Part shown: one piece after another, positions 8,366 through 16,613 of the stretch
Layout: each line of letters opens with the position of its first letter
How positions within the stretch are numbered: the first letter of the stretch is position 1
DNA from: Chloroflexota bacterium
GTDB lineage: Bacteria > Chloroflexota > Limnocylindria > Limnocylindrales > CSP1-4
Assembly (NCBI GenBank): GCA_016200665.1
Contig: JACQEG010000111.1
Span: forward strand, 1 to 45,800
Reading direction: 5' to 3'
Length of the DNA: 45,800 bases
Notes under the pieces: model-generated
Told to the model about the DNA's origin: nothing
The model's input: only the letters and a program-made list of their open reading frames with translations
Databases searched by the model: none
Translations under genes and position numbers: made by a program

Positions 8366-9181
8366 GTGAACCGGCCCCGTCAGACGCCACCGGAGCCCGA
8401 GCTCGCGCCCGGGCTCCACGGCCGCGCTCGTGCCGTCCCCGGGATCACGTATCGACTCCTGCGCCTCTGCTGGCGGCTCGCGGCATCCGCGCTTCGGCTG
8501 CGGCTCGTCGTGGAGGGTCGCGAGCACCTGCCGCTCGGGCCGGACGGTCGGCCGGCGGGCCGCTGGATCGCCGCGGTCATGCCGCATCGGACCTGGGTCG
8601 ACCCGTTCATCCCGTGGATCGCGTTGCCCGGCCGGCCGCGGCTGGCCTTCTTCGGTGACGCGCGGACGATGGCGCGCTCGCCGCTCCGGCGCTTCGTCCT
8701 CGACCGGCTCGGCGGCGTCATCCCGATCCCGGCCAGCCACGATCCGGCGACGGTCGCCCTGCACTTCGAGGCGGCCCGGGCGGCGCTCGATGGCGGCATG
8801 GTCTTCTGCCTCATGCCCGAGACCGGCCCGGCGTCCGACCTCGGGCAGATCCGGCGTCTTGGCAGCGGGATCGGCTACATCGCGATTCGCAATCGGGCCG
8901 CGATCGTGCCGCTCGTCCTCGGTGGCAACGACGAGCTGTATCTCGGCCGAACGATCCTGATGCGGGTCCTGCCGCCGCTGGACGCCGGGGTGCTGGCCGG
9001 CCTCGATCCCGCGTCGCCCCTGCCCGAGGCCGGCAGCCAGGCCGAGCGCGAGGCCGTGCACCGGCTGCTCGCCGCCCTCGCGGATCGCGTGGCGCCGGAG
9101 GTCGCGGAGGTCCACCGCCGCTCCGAGCCGCCGGCGGGATCGCGCAGGCGCGGGCGCTTCCTGACGACGCTGTTCCGCTGA
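8366..9181 (+). CDS. 1-acyl-glycerol-3-phosphate acyltransferase-like (PlsC family)
   Basis: Predicted membrane-associated acyltransferase of phospholipid synthesis, 271 residues. The catalytic HX4D box is H74-RTWV-D79. The usual later blocks follow at expected distances: a GDARTMARSPLRRF stretch, GGVIPIPAS, a degenerate FPEG-like block (MPETGP), and the AIVPLVLGG segment. A hydrophobic helix before the HX4D box (about residues 30-50) could anchor it. The MPETGP block departs from the standard FPEGTR motif that binds the phosphate, so the acceptor may differ from lysophosphatidate. The GTG lies 9 bp after the DUF1028 stop. It precedes an MMPL transporter, a family that exports lipids in other bacteria, but no direct link is shown. 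Confidence 0.8.
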   Translation: MNRPRQTPPEPELAPGLHGRARAVPGITYRLLRLCWRLAASALRLRLVVEGREHLPLGPDGRPAGRWIAAVMPHRTWVDPFIPWIALPGRPRLAFFGDARTMARSPLRRFVLDRLGGVIPIPASHDPATVALHFEAARAALDGGMVFCLMPETGPASDLGQIRRLGSGIGYIAIRNRAAIVPLVLGGNDELYLGRTILMRVLPPLDAGVLAGLDPASPLPEAGSQAEREAVHRLLAALADRVAPEVAEVHRRSEPPAGSRRRGRFLTTLFR

Positions 9182-9350
9182 CGCGGCTGCCAGTCGAGGG
9201 CCGGCGACGAGCGCGCCGACGTGGCGCGAGCGGTGGGGCGCTCCGGCTCGCGCGGGCGAGGCCGTTCGGACCGTGACCCGGTCGGGCAACCGCCCGTAGC
9301 GTGACCCTGGGAAGGGCCGTGCCGGATCGGGTGCCGGCGGGGATTCGGTG

Positions 9351-12314
9351 ATGTTCGAGCGACTGGGTCACGCCGTCTTTCGCCTTCGCTTCGCGATCGT
9401 CGTCGCGTGGGTCCTCGGGGCCGCGGCATGCGTCGCCTTCGCCCCGAGCCTCGCCGACGTCGGCTCGGCCGACCAGTCGTCGTTCCTGCCGCCGAACGCC
9501 GAATCGTCGACCGCGACATCGGTCCTCGAGCGGGCGTTTCCCAGGGAGGCGGGCGCCGGTTCCGCCACGGTGGCGTTCAGCCGCGACGGTGGCATGACCG
9601 AGGCCGACCACAACGCGATCGCCGACCTCGCGACGTGGATCACGGACGCCTCGCCGGCCGAGCTGCGGGACGTCGTCAAGAGCGTCACCAGCGCCGAGGC
9701 CCAGCCCGAGATCGCGACCCGCCTCCGCAGCCAGGACGGCAGCGTCGAGCTCCTCCAGGTCGACCTCTCGGTCAGCGCCTTCGACCAGCGCGCCGGCCCC
9801 GCCGCCGCCGCGCTGCGGGACCGCCTCGCGACGGCCCTGCCGGCAGGCCTGACCGGCCACGTCACCGGCAGCGTCGGGATCGCCTCCGATTACCTCGCGG
9901 CGATCCTCCAGGCGACCGACCGGACGACCGTCGTGACCGTCATCCTCGTGGTCTTCGTCCTGCTCCTCATCTACCGCGCCCCACTCGCGGCGCTCGTCCC
10001 GCTGCTGACGATCGCCGCCGCGTACCTCGTCGGGCGCGGCGTGCTCGGCTACCTCGGCCAGGCCGGCTGGAAGATCTCGTCGCTGCTCGAGACGTTCGTC
10101 GTCGTCCTCGTCTTCGGGGTCGGGACCGACTACACGATCTTCCTGATCTCGCGCTTCCGCGAGGAGGTCGGCGGAACGCGCTGGCGGACGGCCGTCGGCA
10201 CGACCGTTCGGCGCATCGGAGCGGTCATCACGGCGAGCGCCGCGACCGTCGCGATCGGCCTCGGCTCGATGGTCGTCGGCCAGTTCGGGATGTTCCAGAC
10301 CACCGGCCCGGCCCTGGCGATCGTCATCCTCGTGACCCTCGCCGCCGGGCTGACCCTCGCCCCGGCGCTCCTCGGCATCTTCGGCCACCACCTCTTCTGG
10401 CCCCTCCGGGAGGAACGGCTGCGGGGCGACCCGGAGCGTGGCGTCTTCGGCCGCCTCGCCCGCATGACGTCGCGCCGGCCGCTCGCCGTCGCCGCGATCG
10501 TCCTCGTCGCCCTCGGAGCGCCCGCCATCGCCTCCAGCGGGCTGCATCAGACCTTCGACGTCCTGGCCGACCTGCCGCCGTCGTCCGACGCCAAGGCCGG
10601 CTTCGACGTCGTCGCCGACCACTTCGACAAGGGCCAGCTGCTGCCGGTCATGGTCGTCATCGACGGTGGCACCGGGTCCGACCTCGGATCGCCGGCCAGC
10701 CTGTCCGTCCTCCGTGCGACGACCCAGCGCGTCCTGGCGGTCGAAGGCATCACGCGAGTCGAGAGCCTCATCGCGCCGACCGGCGACGGCACCACCCCGG
10801 ACGGCTTCCGGCCCTCGATCCAGCTGACGTCGATGGCGAAGCAGTTCGTCGTCCCGACCGACCCGGCGGCGGGCCTGAAGAAGCTCCTCGACCCGGACAC
10901 CACGACGGGGCTGCACTCGGCTTCGGAGTACCTGGGCGCCCTCGGAGGCTCGTTTGCCGACGTCGCGACGCAGTCGGACTTCCAGCAGGCGCGGGCGGAC
11001 CTGGAGCGGATGCCCGCGGCGATCGCCGCGCTCCGCGAGCGCCTGACGGTATCCAACCAGCTGACCCGCCTTGCCGGGGCTCTCCAGGCCGCCGCTGCCG
11101 CCGGGATCCCGGTCGACCGATGGCTGCCACAGCTCACGGCCTACGTGAACGACCTGGCCGCGGCGTACCCCCAGATCAAGGCTGTGCCCGCGTTCCGGGA
11201 CCTCGCTGCCAGGCTCGTCTCGTCGGCGACGCCTCCGGATCCGGGCGCCATCGCCGCGGACGTCGCCGACATGGCCACGACGTTCGCGAGCACGCCGGAC
11301 GCGATCCTCGTCCCGTCCGGCGCCGCCGCGGACAGCGAGACCTCGGCGATCCAGGCCGAGATCGCGACGATCGGCGTTCGGCTGCCGGTGGAGCTCACGA
11401 GTCTCTCGGCGACGTTCGCCGCGCGAGCCGACGACCTCTTCATCCCGACGGGCCTGTCAGGCGAGGGCCAGGCATCGATCGATCAGACCCGCGCCGCGTA
11501 CCTCTCCGGCGACGGATCGGTCACGCGCCTCTACGCGGTCACGGCCGACGATCCGTACTCGACCGCGGCGTTCGACACGGTGGCCCGGATCCGCGGCGAC
11601 CTGGCTGGGACGGCGATTGGCTACGGCCAGGTGGCCCGGATCCTCGTCGGCGGCCAGAGTGCCCTCGAGCGTGACCTCCAGGACACGATCGCCACCGACT
11701 TCGTCCGCGTCGCGGCCCTGACCGTCATCGGCGTGCTCCTCGTCCTGATGCTCCTCCTGCGTAGCGTCGTGGCACCGCTGTACCTCGTGGGCACCGTGCT
11801 GCTGTCGTACCTCGCCACCCTGGGTCTGGGGTCGCTGTTCTTCCAGGACGTCCTGGGCCAGGCCGGCATGAACTACTTCCTGCCGCTCATGGTCTTCGTC
11901 CTGCTGGTGGCGCTCGGCTCGGACTACAACATCTTTCTGATGAGCCGGGTCCGGGAGGAATCGGCCGCCCGCGGCACGACGGACGGCATCCGAATCGCGT
12001 CGGCCCGGACCGGCGCGGTCATCACCTCCGCCGGGATCATTTTGGCCGGCACGTTCCTGGCGATGGTCGCGTCGCCGCTCACCGTCCTGTTCCAGGTCGG
12101 GATCATGGTCGCGGTGGGCGTCCTGATCGACACGTTCATCGTCCGGTCGCTGCTCGTGCCCGCGATCACGACGATCCTCGGCGAGCGCGCCTGGTGGCCG
12201 TTCGAGCACCACGACGCGCCGCCCGCGCCACACGCGCCGACGCCACCGGAGCCGACGCCACCCGAGGTGCGACCGGTCGGCCACCTGCCCGGGGCGCAGC
12301 CCGGCCGGCCGTAG
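9351..12314 (+). CDS. MMPL-family RND transporter
   Basis: Large membrane transporter of the MmpL/YdfJ branch of the RND superfamily, 987 residues. It has two homologous halves: TM1 at the N-terminus, an extracytoplasmic domain (about 35-185), a block of five helices with the conserved Asp-Tyr pair in GTDYTIFLISRFREE, a second TM and large external domain (about 400-770), and a second helix block with GSDYNIFLMSRVREE. The paired Asp-Tyr residues are the proton-relay signature of MmpL proteins. The C-terminal 40 residues are Pro-rich and probably cytoplasmic. ATG 9351 is preferred over the adjacent GTG at 9348; GGCGGGG lies about 10 bases upstream. A TAGCGT box at about 9298 is a possible promoter. 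Substrate unknown. Confidence 0.93.
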   Translation: MFERLGHAVFRLRFAIVVAWVLGAAACVAFAPSLADVGSADQSSFLPPNAESSTATSVLERAFPREAGAGSATVAFSRDGGMTEADHNAIADLATWITDASPAELRDVVKSVTSAEAQPEIATRLRSQDGSVELLQVDLSVSAFDQRAGPAAAALRDRLATALPAGLTGHVTGSVGIASDYLAAILQATDRTTVVTVILVVFVLLLIYRAPLAALVPLLTIAAAYLVGRGVLGYLGQAGWKISSLLETFVVVLVFGVGTDYTIFLISRFREEVGGTRWRTAVGTTVRRIGAVITASAATVAIGLGSMVVGQFGMFQTTGPALAIVILVTLAAGLTLAPALLGIFGHHLFWPLREERLRGDPERGVFGRLARMTSRRPLAVAAIVLVALGAPAIASSGLHQTFDVLADLPPSSDAKAGFDVVADHFDKGQLLPVMVVIDGGTGSDLGSPASLSVLRATTQRVLAVEGITRVESLIAPTGDGTTPDGFRPSIQLTSMAKQFVVPTDPAAGLKKLLDPDTTTGLHSASEYLGALGGSFADVATQSDFQQARADLERMPAAIAALRERLTVSNQLTRLAGALQAAAAAGIPVDRWLPQLTAYVNDLAAAYPQIKAVPAFRDLAARLVSSATPPDPGAIAADVADMATTFASTPDAILVPSGAAADSETSAIQAEIATIGVRLPVELTSLSATFAARADDLFIPTGLSGEGQASIDQTRAAYLSGDGSVTRLYAVTADDPYSTAAFDTVARIRGDLAGTAIGYGQVARILVGGQSALERDLQDTIATDFVRVAALTVIGVLLVLMLLLRSVVAPLYLVGTVLLSYLATLGLGSLFFQDVLGQAGMNYFLPLMVFVLLVALGSDYNIFLMSRVREESAARGTTDGIRIASARTGAVITSAGIILAGTFLAMVASPLTVLFQVGIMVAVGVLIDTFIVRSLLVPAITTILGERAWWPFEHHDAPPAPHAPTPPEPTPPEVRPVGHLPGAQPGRP

Positions 12315-12345
12315 CCTCCGGCGTCAGCCCCGGCTCAGCGCACGA

Positions 12346-13305
12346 TCAGGGTCGGCGGCGGTCCACCACGGCGAAGGCGAGGACGATGCCGGCGAGGCCC
12401 AGGGCGGCGAAGAGCAGGGTCATCCGGGCCACGACGAGCGGATAGATCTCGCCGGGGTTCACGAACAGGACCGTCTTCAGGTCGGGCATGACGGGCCCGC
12501 CGGACGACTGCGGTGCGCCAGGATCCCCGTACCGGGCGTAGGCCTCGTTCCAGGTGATGATCGCGCCGTCCGGGGCCAGGACCCGGTAGTCGACGACCCG
12601 CCAGCTCGGCTGGACGTTCCCCACGTCGTCGACGCCGAGCACGGCGACCGTCTCGTGGTGGAGCCAGGCATCCGTGGCGAGGTTCACGCCGGCGATCGCG
12701 CCGACGCTCAGCGCCGCAGCGACGAGCAGCGCCGGCAGGATGCGACCGAGGACCGCCCCCGCCGCGAGAGCAAGCCCGAACACGGCGAGGGCCTCGCCGG
12801 CGATGACGGGCCCGCGGAGCCCCAGATGCCCGAACGTCGTCGCCGGGTCGGTGCCGGGGTCGCGGAGCGCCTCCAGCTGGTCCCCGAAGAAGCCGCCGAT
12901 CAGGCCCGCGACGACGACGGCGAGCGCGGCGGGCGCGACCCGCTGGACGAGCCAGCGGCGGCGGGAGGGCGCCAGTGACCAGGCGAAGACCGTCGTGCCG
13001 CGGTCGATCTCCTTCCCCGCCATCGCGATCCCGAGGAACAGGCCCGACACGATCGGCAGGAGGACGATCCCGGCCAGCGCGAAGAAGCCCCAGTCGCGGG
13101 CGATGGAGAGGTAGGCGTCCATGTCGCCGCTGAGGCCCTGGCAGATGAGGGATGGCCCGGTGCCGCGGAAGCAGCTCGCGGGGATGCCGTAGGCCATGAG
13201 GCGGACCACGACCAGCGCGGCCCCACCCAGGCTGGCGACCGCGAAGAGCCCGACCGCGAGCGTCTCGAAGCGGTGAGCGCGGACGGCAAGGACGAGGTTC
13301 GTCAT
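12346..13305 (-). CDS. ABC-2 type permease
   Basis: Membrane subunit of an exporter, 319 residues. It has an N-terminal TM helix (about residues 15-38), an external segment, then five hydrophobic helices up to about 205, a soluble loop of about 80 residues (about 205-285, NVQPSWRVVDYRVLAPDG region) and a final helix. The motif GKEIDRGTTVFAWSLAPSRRRW is the cytoplasmic coupling region found in ABC-2 permeases of this class. The ATG at 13305 overlaps the TGA of the ATPase gene by four bases (ATGA). The exported substrate cannot be told from sequence. The pair is convergent with the MMPL gene and divergent from the histidine kinase. Confidence 0.87.
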   Translation of the reverse strand: MTNLVLAVRAHRFETLAVGLFAVASLGGAALVVVRLMAYGIPASCFRGTGPSLICQGLSGDMDAYLSIARDWGFFALAGIVLLPIVSGLFLGIAMAGKEIDRGTTVFAWSLAPSRRRWLVQRVAPAALAVVVAGLIGGFFGDQLEALRDPGTDPATTFGHLGLRGPVIAGEALAVFGLALAAGAVLGRILPALLVAAALSVGAIAGVNLATDAWLHHETVAVLGVDDVGNVQPSWRVVDYRVLAPDGAIITWNEAYARYGDPGAPQSSGGPVMPDLKTVLFVNPGEIYPLVVARMTLLFAALGLAGIVLAFAVVDRRRP

Positions 13306-14165
13306 GCCGCGGCGAGCCTCCGGGCCGGACGGACGGACGCGAGGTAGCCGAGGACGATCTCCTCGAGCGTCGATGGCTCGCCGGGCGTCCCCGGCTCGAC
13401 CCGCCGCAGCTCGACGAGCCGACCGTCCCGCTCGGGGAAGACCGAAACGAGCGCACCCGTCGTCGGACGCTCCGCGCCGTCGGCGCCACGGCGGAGCGTT
13501 CGGTGCGCTGCCCGCGTGGCCTCGATCGTGTCGTGGGCGAGGACCCGCCCGTCGGCGAGGAGCAGCAGGCGATCCGCGATCGGCTCGACGTCGGAGATCA
13601 CGTGCGACGAGAGGAGGACGGTCACGCCATTCGCCTTCGCGGCGTCGGCGACCACCTGCAGGAACTCGCGCCGGGCGAGCGGATCCAGGTTCGCCAGCGG
13701 CTCGTCCAGGAGGAGCAGCGGCGCACGGGTCCCGAGCGCGATCGCGAGCCAGACCTGGGCCGCTTGGCCGCCGGAGAGCTCGCCGGGCTTCGACGACTCC
13801 GGGATGCCGAGATCGTCCAGCCGCCCGCTGGCATGCGCGAGATCGAAGCCTGGACGCAGCCCCGCCGCCAGCTGGAGGTGCTCGGCGAGGGTGAGCTCGC
13901 GATAGAGGGTCGGCGACTGGGGGACGTAGCCGATGGCGCGGATCGCCGCGGCGCGGTCGCGGGTCGGGTCCGCGCCGGCAACCGTGACCCGGCCCGCCGT
14001 CGGTCGCTCGAAGCCGACACACAGCTTCAGGAGGGTCGACTTGCCGGCGCCGTTCGGCCCGACGAGCGCCGTCACCCCGCCGCCCTCGATCTCGACGCTG
14101 ATCGCCCGGAGCGCCTCGGCCCGGCCATAGCGCTTGGCGAGCTGGTCGGCGACGACGATCGGCAT
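13302..14165 (-). CDS. ABC exporter ATPase subunit
   Basis: Cytoplasmic ATPase, 287 residues, partner of the overlapping ABC-2 permease. It shows Walker A (GPNGAGKST, about residues 37-45), Q-loop (YVPQSP), an ABC signature LSGGQAAQ, Walker B LLLLDEPLANLD and the switch histidine in SSHVISD. The signature is followed by VWLAIALG, as in drug/antibiotic exporter ATPases. The last 90 residues form a C-terminal regulatory extension typical of ABC-2 exporter ATPases. ATG 14165 is the first start. No Shine-Dalgarno is evident. The neighbouring divergent two-component system may control it, as is common for such exporters; this is inference. Confidence 0.92.
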   Translation of the reverse strand: MPIVVADQLAKRYGRAEALRAISVEIEGGGVTALVGPNGAGKSTLLKLCVGFERPTAGRVTVAGADPTRDRAAAIRAIGYVPQSPTLYRELTLAEHLQLAAGLRPGFDLAHASGRLDDLGIPESSKPGELSGGQAAQVWLAIALGTRAPLLLLDEPLANLDPLARREFLQVVADAAKANGVTVLLSSHVISDVEPIADRLLLLADGRVLAHDTIEATRAAHRTLRRGADGAERPTTGALVSVFPERDGRLVELRRVEPGTPGEPSTLEEIVLGYLASVRPARRLAAA

Positions 14166-14262
14166 GGGCCAACCGTCGGGCCGCGCTTCTCCCGCCGCCA
14201 GCCGTGAGGACCCGGGCGCCGGTTCGGGGTTCTCATGGACATTCGGACGGAATCCCCTCTGG

Positions 14263-14268
14263 TACCGT
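14263..14268 (+). promoter_or_regulatory. -10 box TACCGT of a leaderless promoter
   Basis: TACCGT ends six bases before the GTG at 14275, again placing the expected transcription start on the start codon. No ribosome-binding site is seen before the GTG. It lies in the 109-bp divergent region between the ABC exporter and the kinase gene. Confidence 0.5.
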
Positions 14269-14274
14269 CGAGCC

Positions 14275-15960
14275 GTGGATCAGCTCGGCCGGGCACGCCT
14301 CGCCGTCGCCGTCGCCGGCGTGGCCCTGGTGGGCGGGATGCTCGCCCTTGCCGCCTGGCGCGTGGACCTCGGGTTCACCCTCGCGGCGAGCAACGACCGG
14401 GTCGTCATCGTGAGCGTGGCCGATCACAGCCCCGCCCAGATCGAAGGCTTCGTCCCGGGCATGGTCGTCATCAACCTGAACGGCATCCAGCTGATGCAGC
14501 TTCCGGAATACGTCTACGCGTCGCCGGACGTGAACGGCGAGGTTCCCGGCCCACCGATCGGGATCGAGCCGCTCGCTCCGACGCCAGTCCAGATGGACGC
14601 CGGCCAGCGCGTTGCCCTGGCGCAGGGGACCGTCCACGACCTCGTCGCCGTCCCATCCAGTGCGCTCGAGCACTACGCCCCCGAATCCAGCCCGACGTGG
14701 GTCTACCTGGGCCGCGACTACGCCGGCGACGTCTCGCGATCCGTCGGCACCTACCTCGGGGGCGCGATCCTCCTCGTGATCGGGTCGTGGTGGCTCCTCC
14801 AAGGCAGCGGCGGCCGATCTCTCCAGCCGATCGCCATCCAGCTCGCAGCCGCGGTTGCGACCCCGCTCCTGGTGCAGCCATTGCTCGCGTCGTGGGCCGC
14901 GCCGGGGGTCGCGCTCGCCGGGCTCCTCGTGCCGCTGGCCATGCTGCCGTTGGGGCTGGCCCTTCTCGAGCGCGTCCCGGAATCACCGAGCCGCGGCCCG
15001 ATTCGCGCCGCGGTCTGGGGCGCGGCGGTGGCAGCGGCGACGATCGGCGTGTTCCGCGTCTGGCTGCCTGCGTCCGTTGGATCGGCCGATCTGCTGTGGC
15101 TCGTTCTCAGCGGCGCGGTCGCGCTCGTCCCCGGCATCGCTGCCGCGTCGCCGATGGCTGCCACGGACGGCCTGACGGCGCCGGCTCACCGGGTGCAGTC
15201 GACTGAGCTGGCCGTCGCCGGCGCAACGCCCGGCATGGCCATCGTGACCGCAGGCGCCAATTTCGGATTGCTGTTCCCCCTGTCGGGCTGGCTCGTCCTC
15301 GTGCTCCTGGCCGGGCGGTTCACGTTCCGGCCCCTCGCCCGTTTCGCCGTGCGGGCCCAGGTCCAGCGCGACCTCATCGTCGCCGCGACCGAGGCCGAGC
15401 GGGCCCGCGTGGCCGCCGACATCCACGACGACGCCCTCCAGGAGCTGACCCTGCTCGTCCGGCGGCTCGACGACGCCGGAGACGTCGAGGGGGCCGACAT
15501 CGCGAGGACCGTCTCGGATCGCCTGCGAGCGATCTGCGGCGACCTTCGGCTGCCGATCCTCGACGACCTCGGCGTGGGGCCGGCGCTCGACTGGCTCGTC
15601 TCGCGGATCGAGCGGCTCTCGGGCGGCGAGGTCCGCCTGGAACGCAGCGACGGGACGCGCCTGCCGATGGACGTCGAGCTCGGGATCTTCCGCGTCGCCC
15701 AGGAGGCGCTGGCGAATGCCGTGAAGCATGGCAAGCCCCCGATCGTCGTCCGCTACCGCTCGACCGACGCCGGCGCCTCACTCTCGATCGACGATGCCGG
15801 CCCCGGCATCGAGCCCGACGCGGCGGTCAAGGCCGAGGCCGAGGGCCGCTTCGGGCTCCTGAACATGCAGCAGCGAGCGGAGCAGATCGGGGCGATCCTC
15901 GACATCCGGCGCTGGCCGGCCGGCGGCACCCACGTGGCCCTCGAATGGCGAGCCCACTGA
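14275..15960 (+). CDS. membrane sensor histidine kinase (HisKA_3 type) with PDZ-like sensor
   Basis: Sensor kinase, 561 residues, partner of the overlapping response regulator. TM1 is at about residues 7-27. An external region holds a PDZ-like stretch (VSVADHSPAQIEGFVPGMVVINLNG, about 44-68). About eight further hydrophobic helices (160-355) follow. The dimerisation/phosphoacceptor segment is ERARVAADIHDDALQEL with H384. The ATPase domain has an N-box (EALANAVKHG, about 475-485), DDAGPGI and GRFGLLNMQQRAEQIG. This is the NarX/DesK-type HisKA_3 class. The GTG 14275 start is supported by the leaderless promoter geometry. Possible target: the divergent ABC exporter. Confidence 0.9.
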   Translation: MDQLGRARLAVAVAGVALVGGMLALAAWRVDLGFTLAASNDRVVIVSVADHSPAQIEGFVPGMVVINLNGIQLMQLPEYVYASPDVNGEVPGPPIGIEPLAPTPVQMDAGQRVALAQGTVHDLVAVPSSALEHYAPESSPTWVYLGRDYAGDVSRSVGTYLGGAILLVIGSWWLLQGSGGRSLQPIAIQLAAAVATPLLVQPLLASWAAPGVALAGLLVPLAMLPLGLALLERVPESPSRGPIRAAVWGAAVAAATIGVFRVWLPASVGSADLLWLVLSGAVALVPGIAAASPMAATDGLTAPAHRVQSTELAVAGATPGMAIVTAGANFGLLFPLSGWLVLVLLAGRFTFRPLARFAVRAQVQRDLIVAATEAERARVAADIHDDALQELTLLVRRLDDAGDVEGADIARTVSDRLRAICGDLRLPILDDLGVGPALDWLVSRIERLSGGEVRLERSDGTRLPMDVELGIFRVAQEALANAVKHGKPPIVVRYRSTDAGASLSIDDAGPGIEPDAAVKAEAEGRFGLLNMQQRAEQIGAILDIRRWPAGGTHVALEWRAH

Positions 15961-16610
15961 TCCGGCTCGCGATCGTCGACGATCACCCGATCGTCCGCGA
16001 CGGCACCGCCGCGCTCCTCGCGACGCAGCCCGGCATCGAGCTCGTCGGCACGGCCGGGAGCCTCGAGGAAGCCCGTGCGTTGATCGCCGCGACCGCGATC
16101 GACGTCCTCCTGCTCGACATCCGCCTCGGGGCCGACAGCGGCCTGAGCCTGCTGAGCGCGAACCAGGGCGTCTCTGCCGGGCCGGGCGTCGCCGACGGGC
16201 CGGCGATCGCCGACGGCGGCCACCCGGCGCCGGCCGTCGTCCTGCTGTCGGCCTACGACTACCCGCAGTACGCCGAGGCCGCGATGCGGCTCGGAGCCGC
16301 CGGGTTCGTCGTGAAGACCGCGCCCCTCACGGAGCTTGTCGACGCGATCCGGCGGGCCGCTGCCGGCGGCATGGCGTTCGGGATCCGGCCCCGCGCGGGT
16401 GCGCCGCACCTGTCCGTCCGAGAGCTGGACGTCGTCCGCCAGGTCATCGATGGCCGCAGCAACGACGAGGTCGGGGCCACCCTCGGCATCGGGGTGAAGA
16501 CCGTCGAGACGCACCTCCGCCGGATCTTCGAGCGGTTCGGCGTCGGCTCCCGGACCGAGCTCGTCGCCCGGGCCCTCCGCGAGGGCTGGCTGGAGATCCC
16601 GCCGGGCTGA
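15945..16610 (+). CDS. NarL/LuxR-family response regulator
   Basis: DNA-binding regulator, 221 residues, overlapping the kinase gene by 16 bp. The receiver has the acidic pair D12-D13 and phosphoacceptor D58 in LLLDIRLG, the LLSAYDY strand and the conserved lysine in FVVKTAP. An extra Gly/Ala/Asp-rich stretch of about 15 residues (GPGVADGPAIADGG) lies between the phosphorylation site and the LSAYD strand, unlike standard receivers. The C-terminal LuxR helix-turn-helix spans about residues 150-212 (LSVRELDVVRQVIDGRSNDEVGATLGI, VKTVETHLRRIFERF). The ATG 15945 start is the only one fitting the receiver. Convergent with the DUF4232-like gene, 3 bp apart. Confidence 0.93.
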   Translation: MASPLIRLAIVDDHPIVRDGTAALLATQPGIELVGTAGSLEEARALIAATAIDVLLLDIRLGADSGLSLLSANQGVSAGPGVADGPAIADGGHPAPAVVLLSAYDYPQYAEAAMRLGAAGFVVKTAPLTELVDAIRRAAAGGMAFGIRPRAGAPHLSVRELDVVRQVIDGRSNDEVGATLGIGVKTVETHLRRIFERFGVGSRTELVARALREGWLEIPPG

Positions 16611-16613
16611 CCG

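Noticed and set aside
7073-9289. Long minus-strand frame opposite the permease, DUF1028 and plsC genes
   Set aside because: Composition is Arg/Gly/Asp-rich without motifs, and the opposite strand carries clear families.
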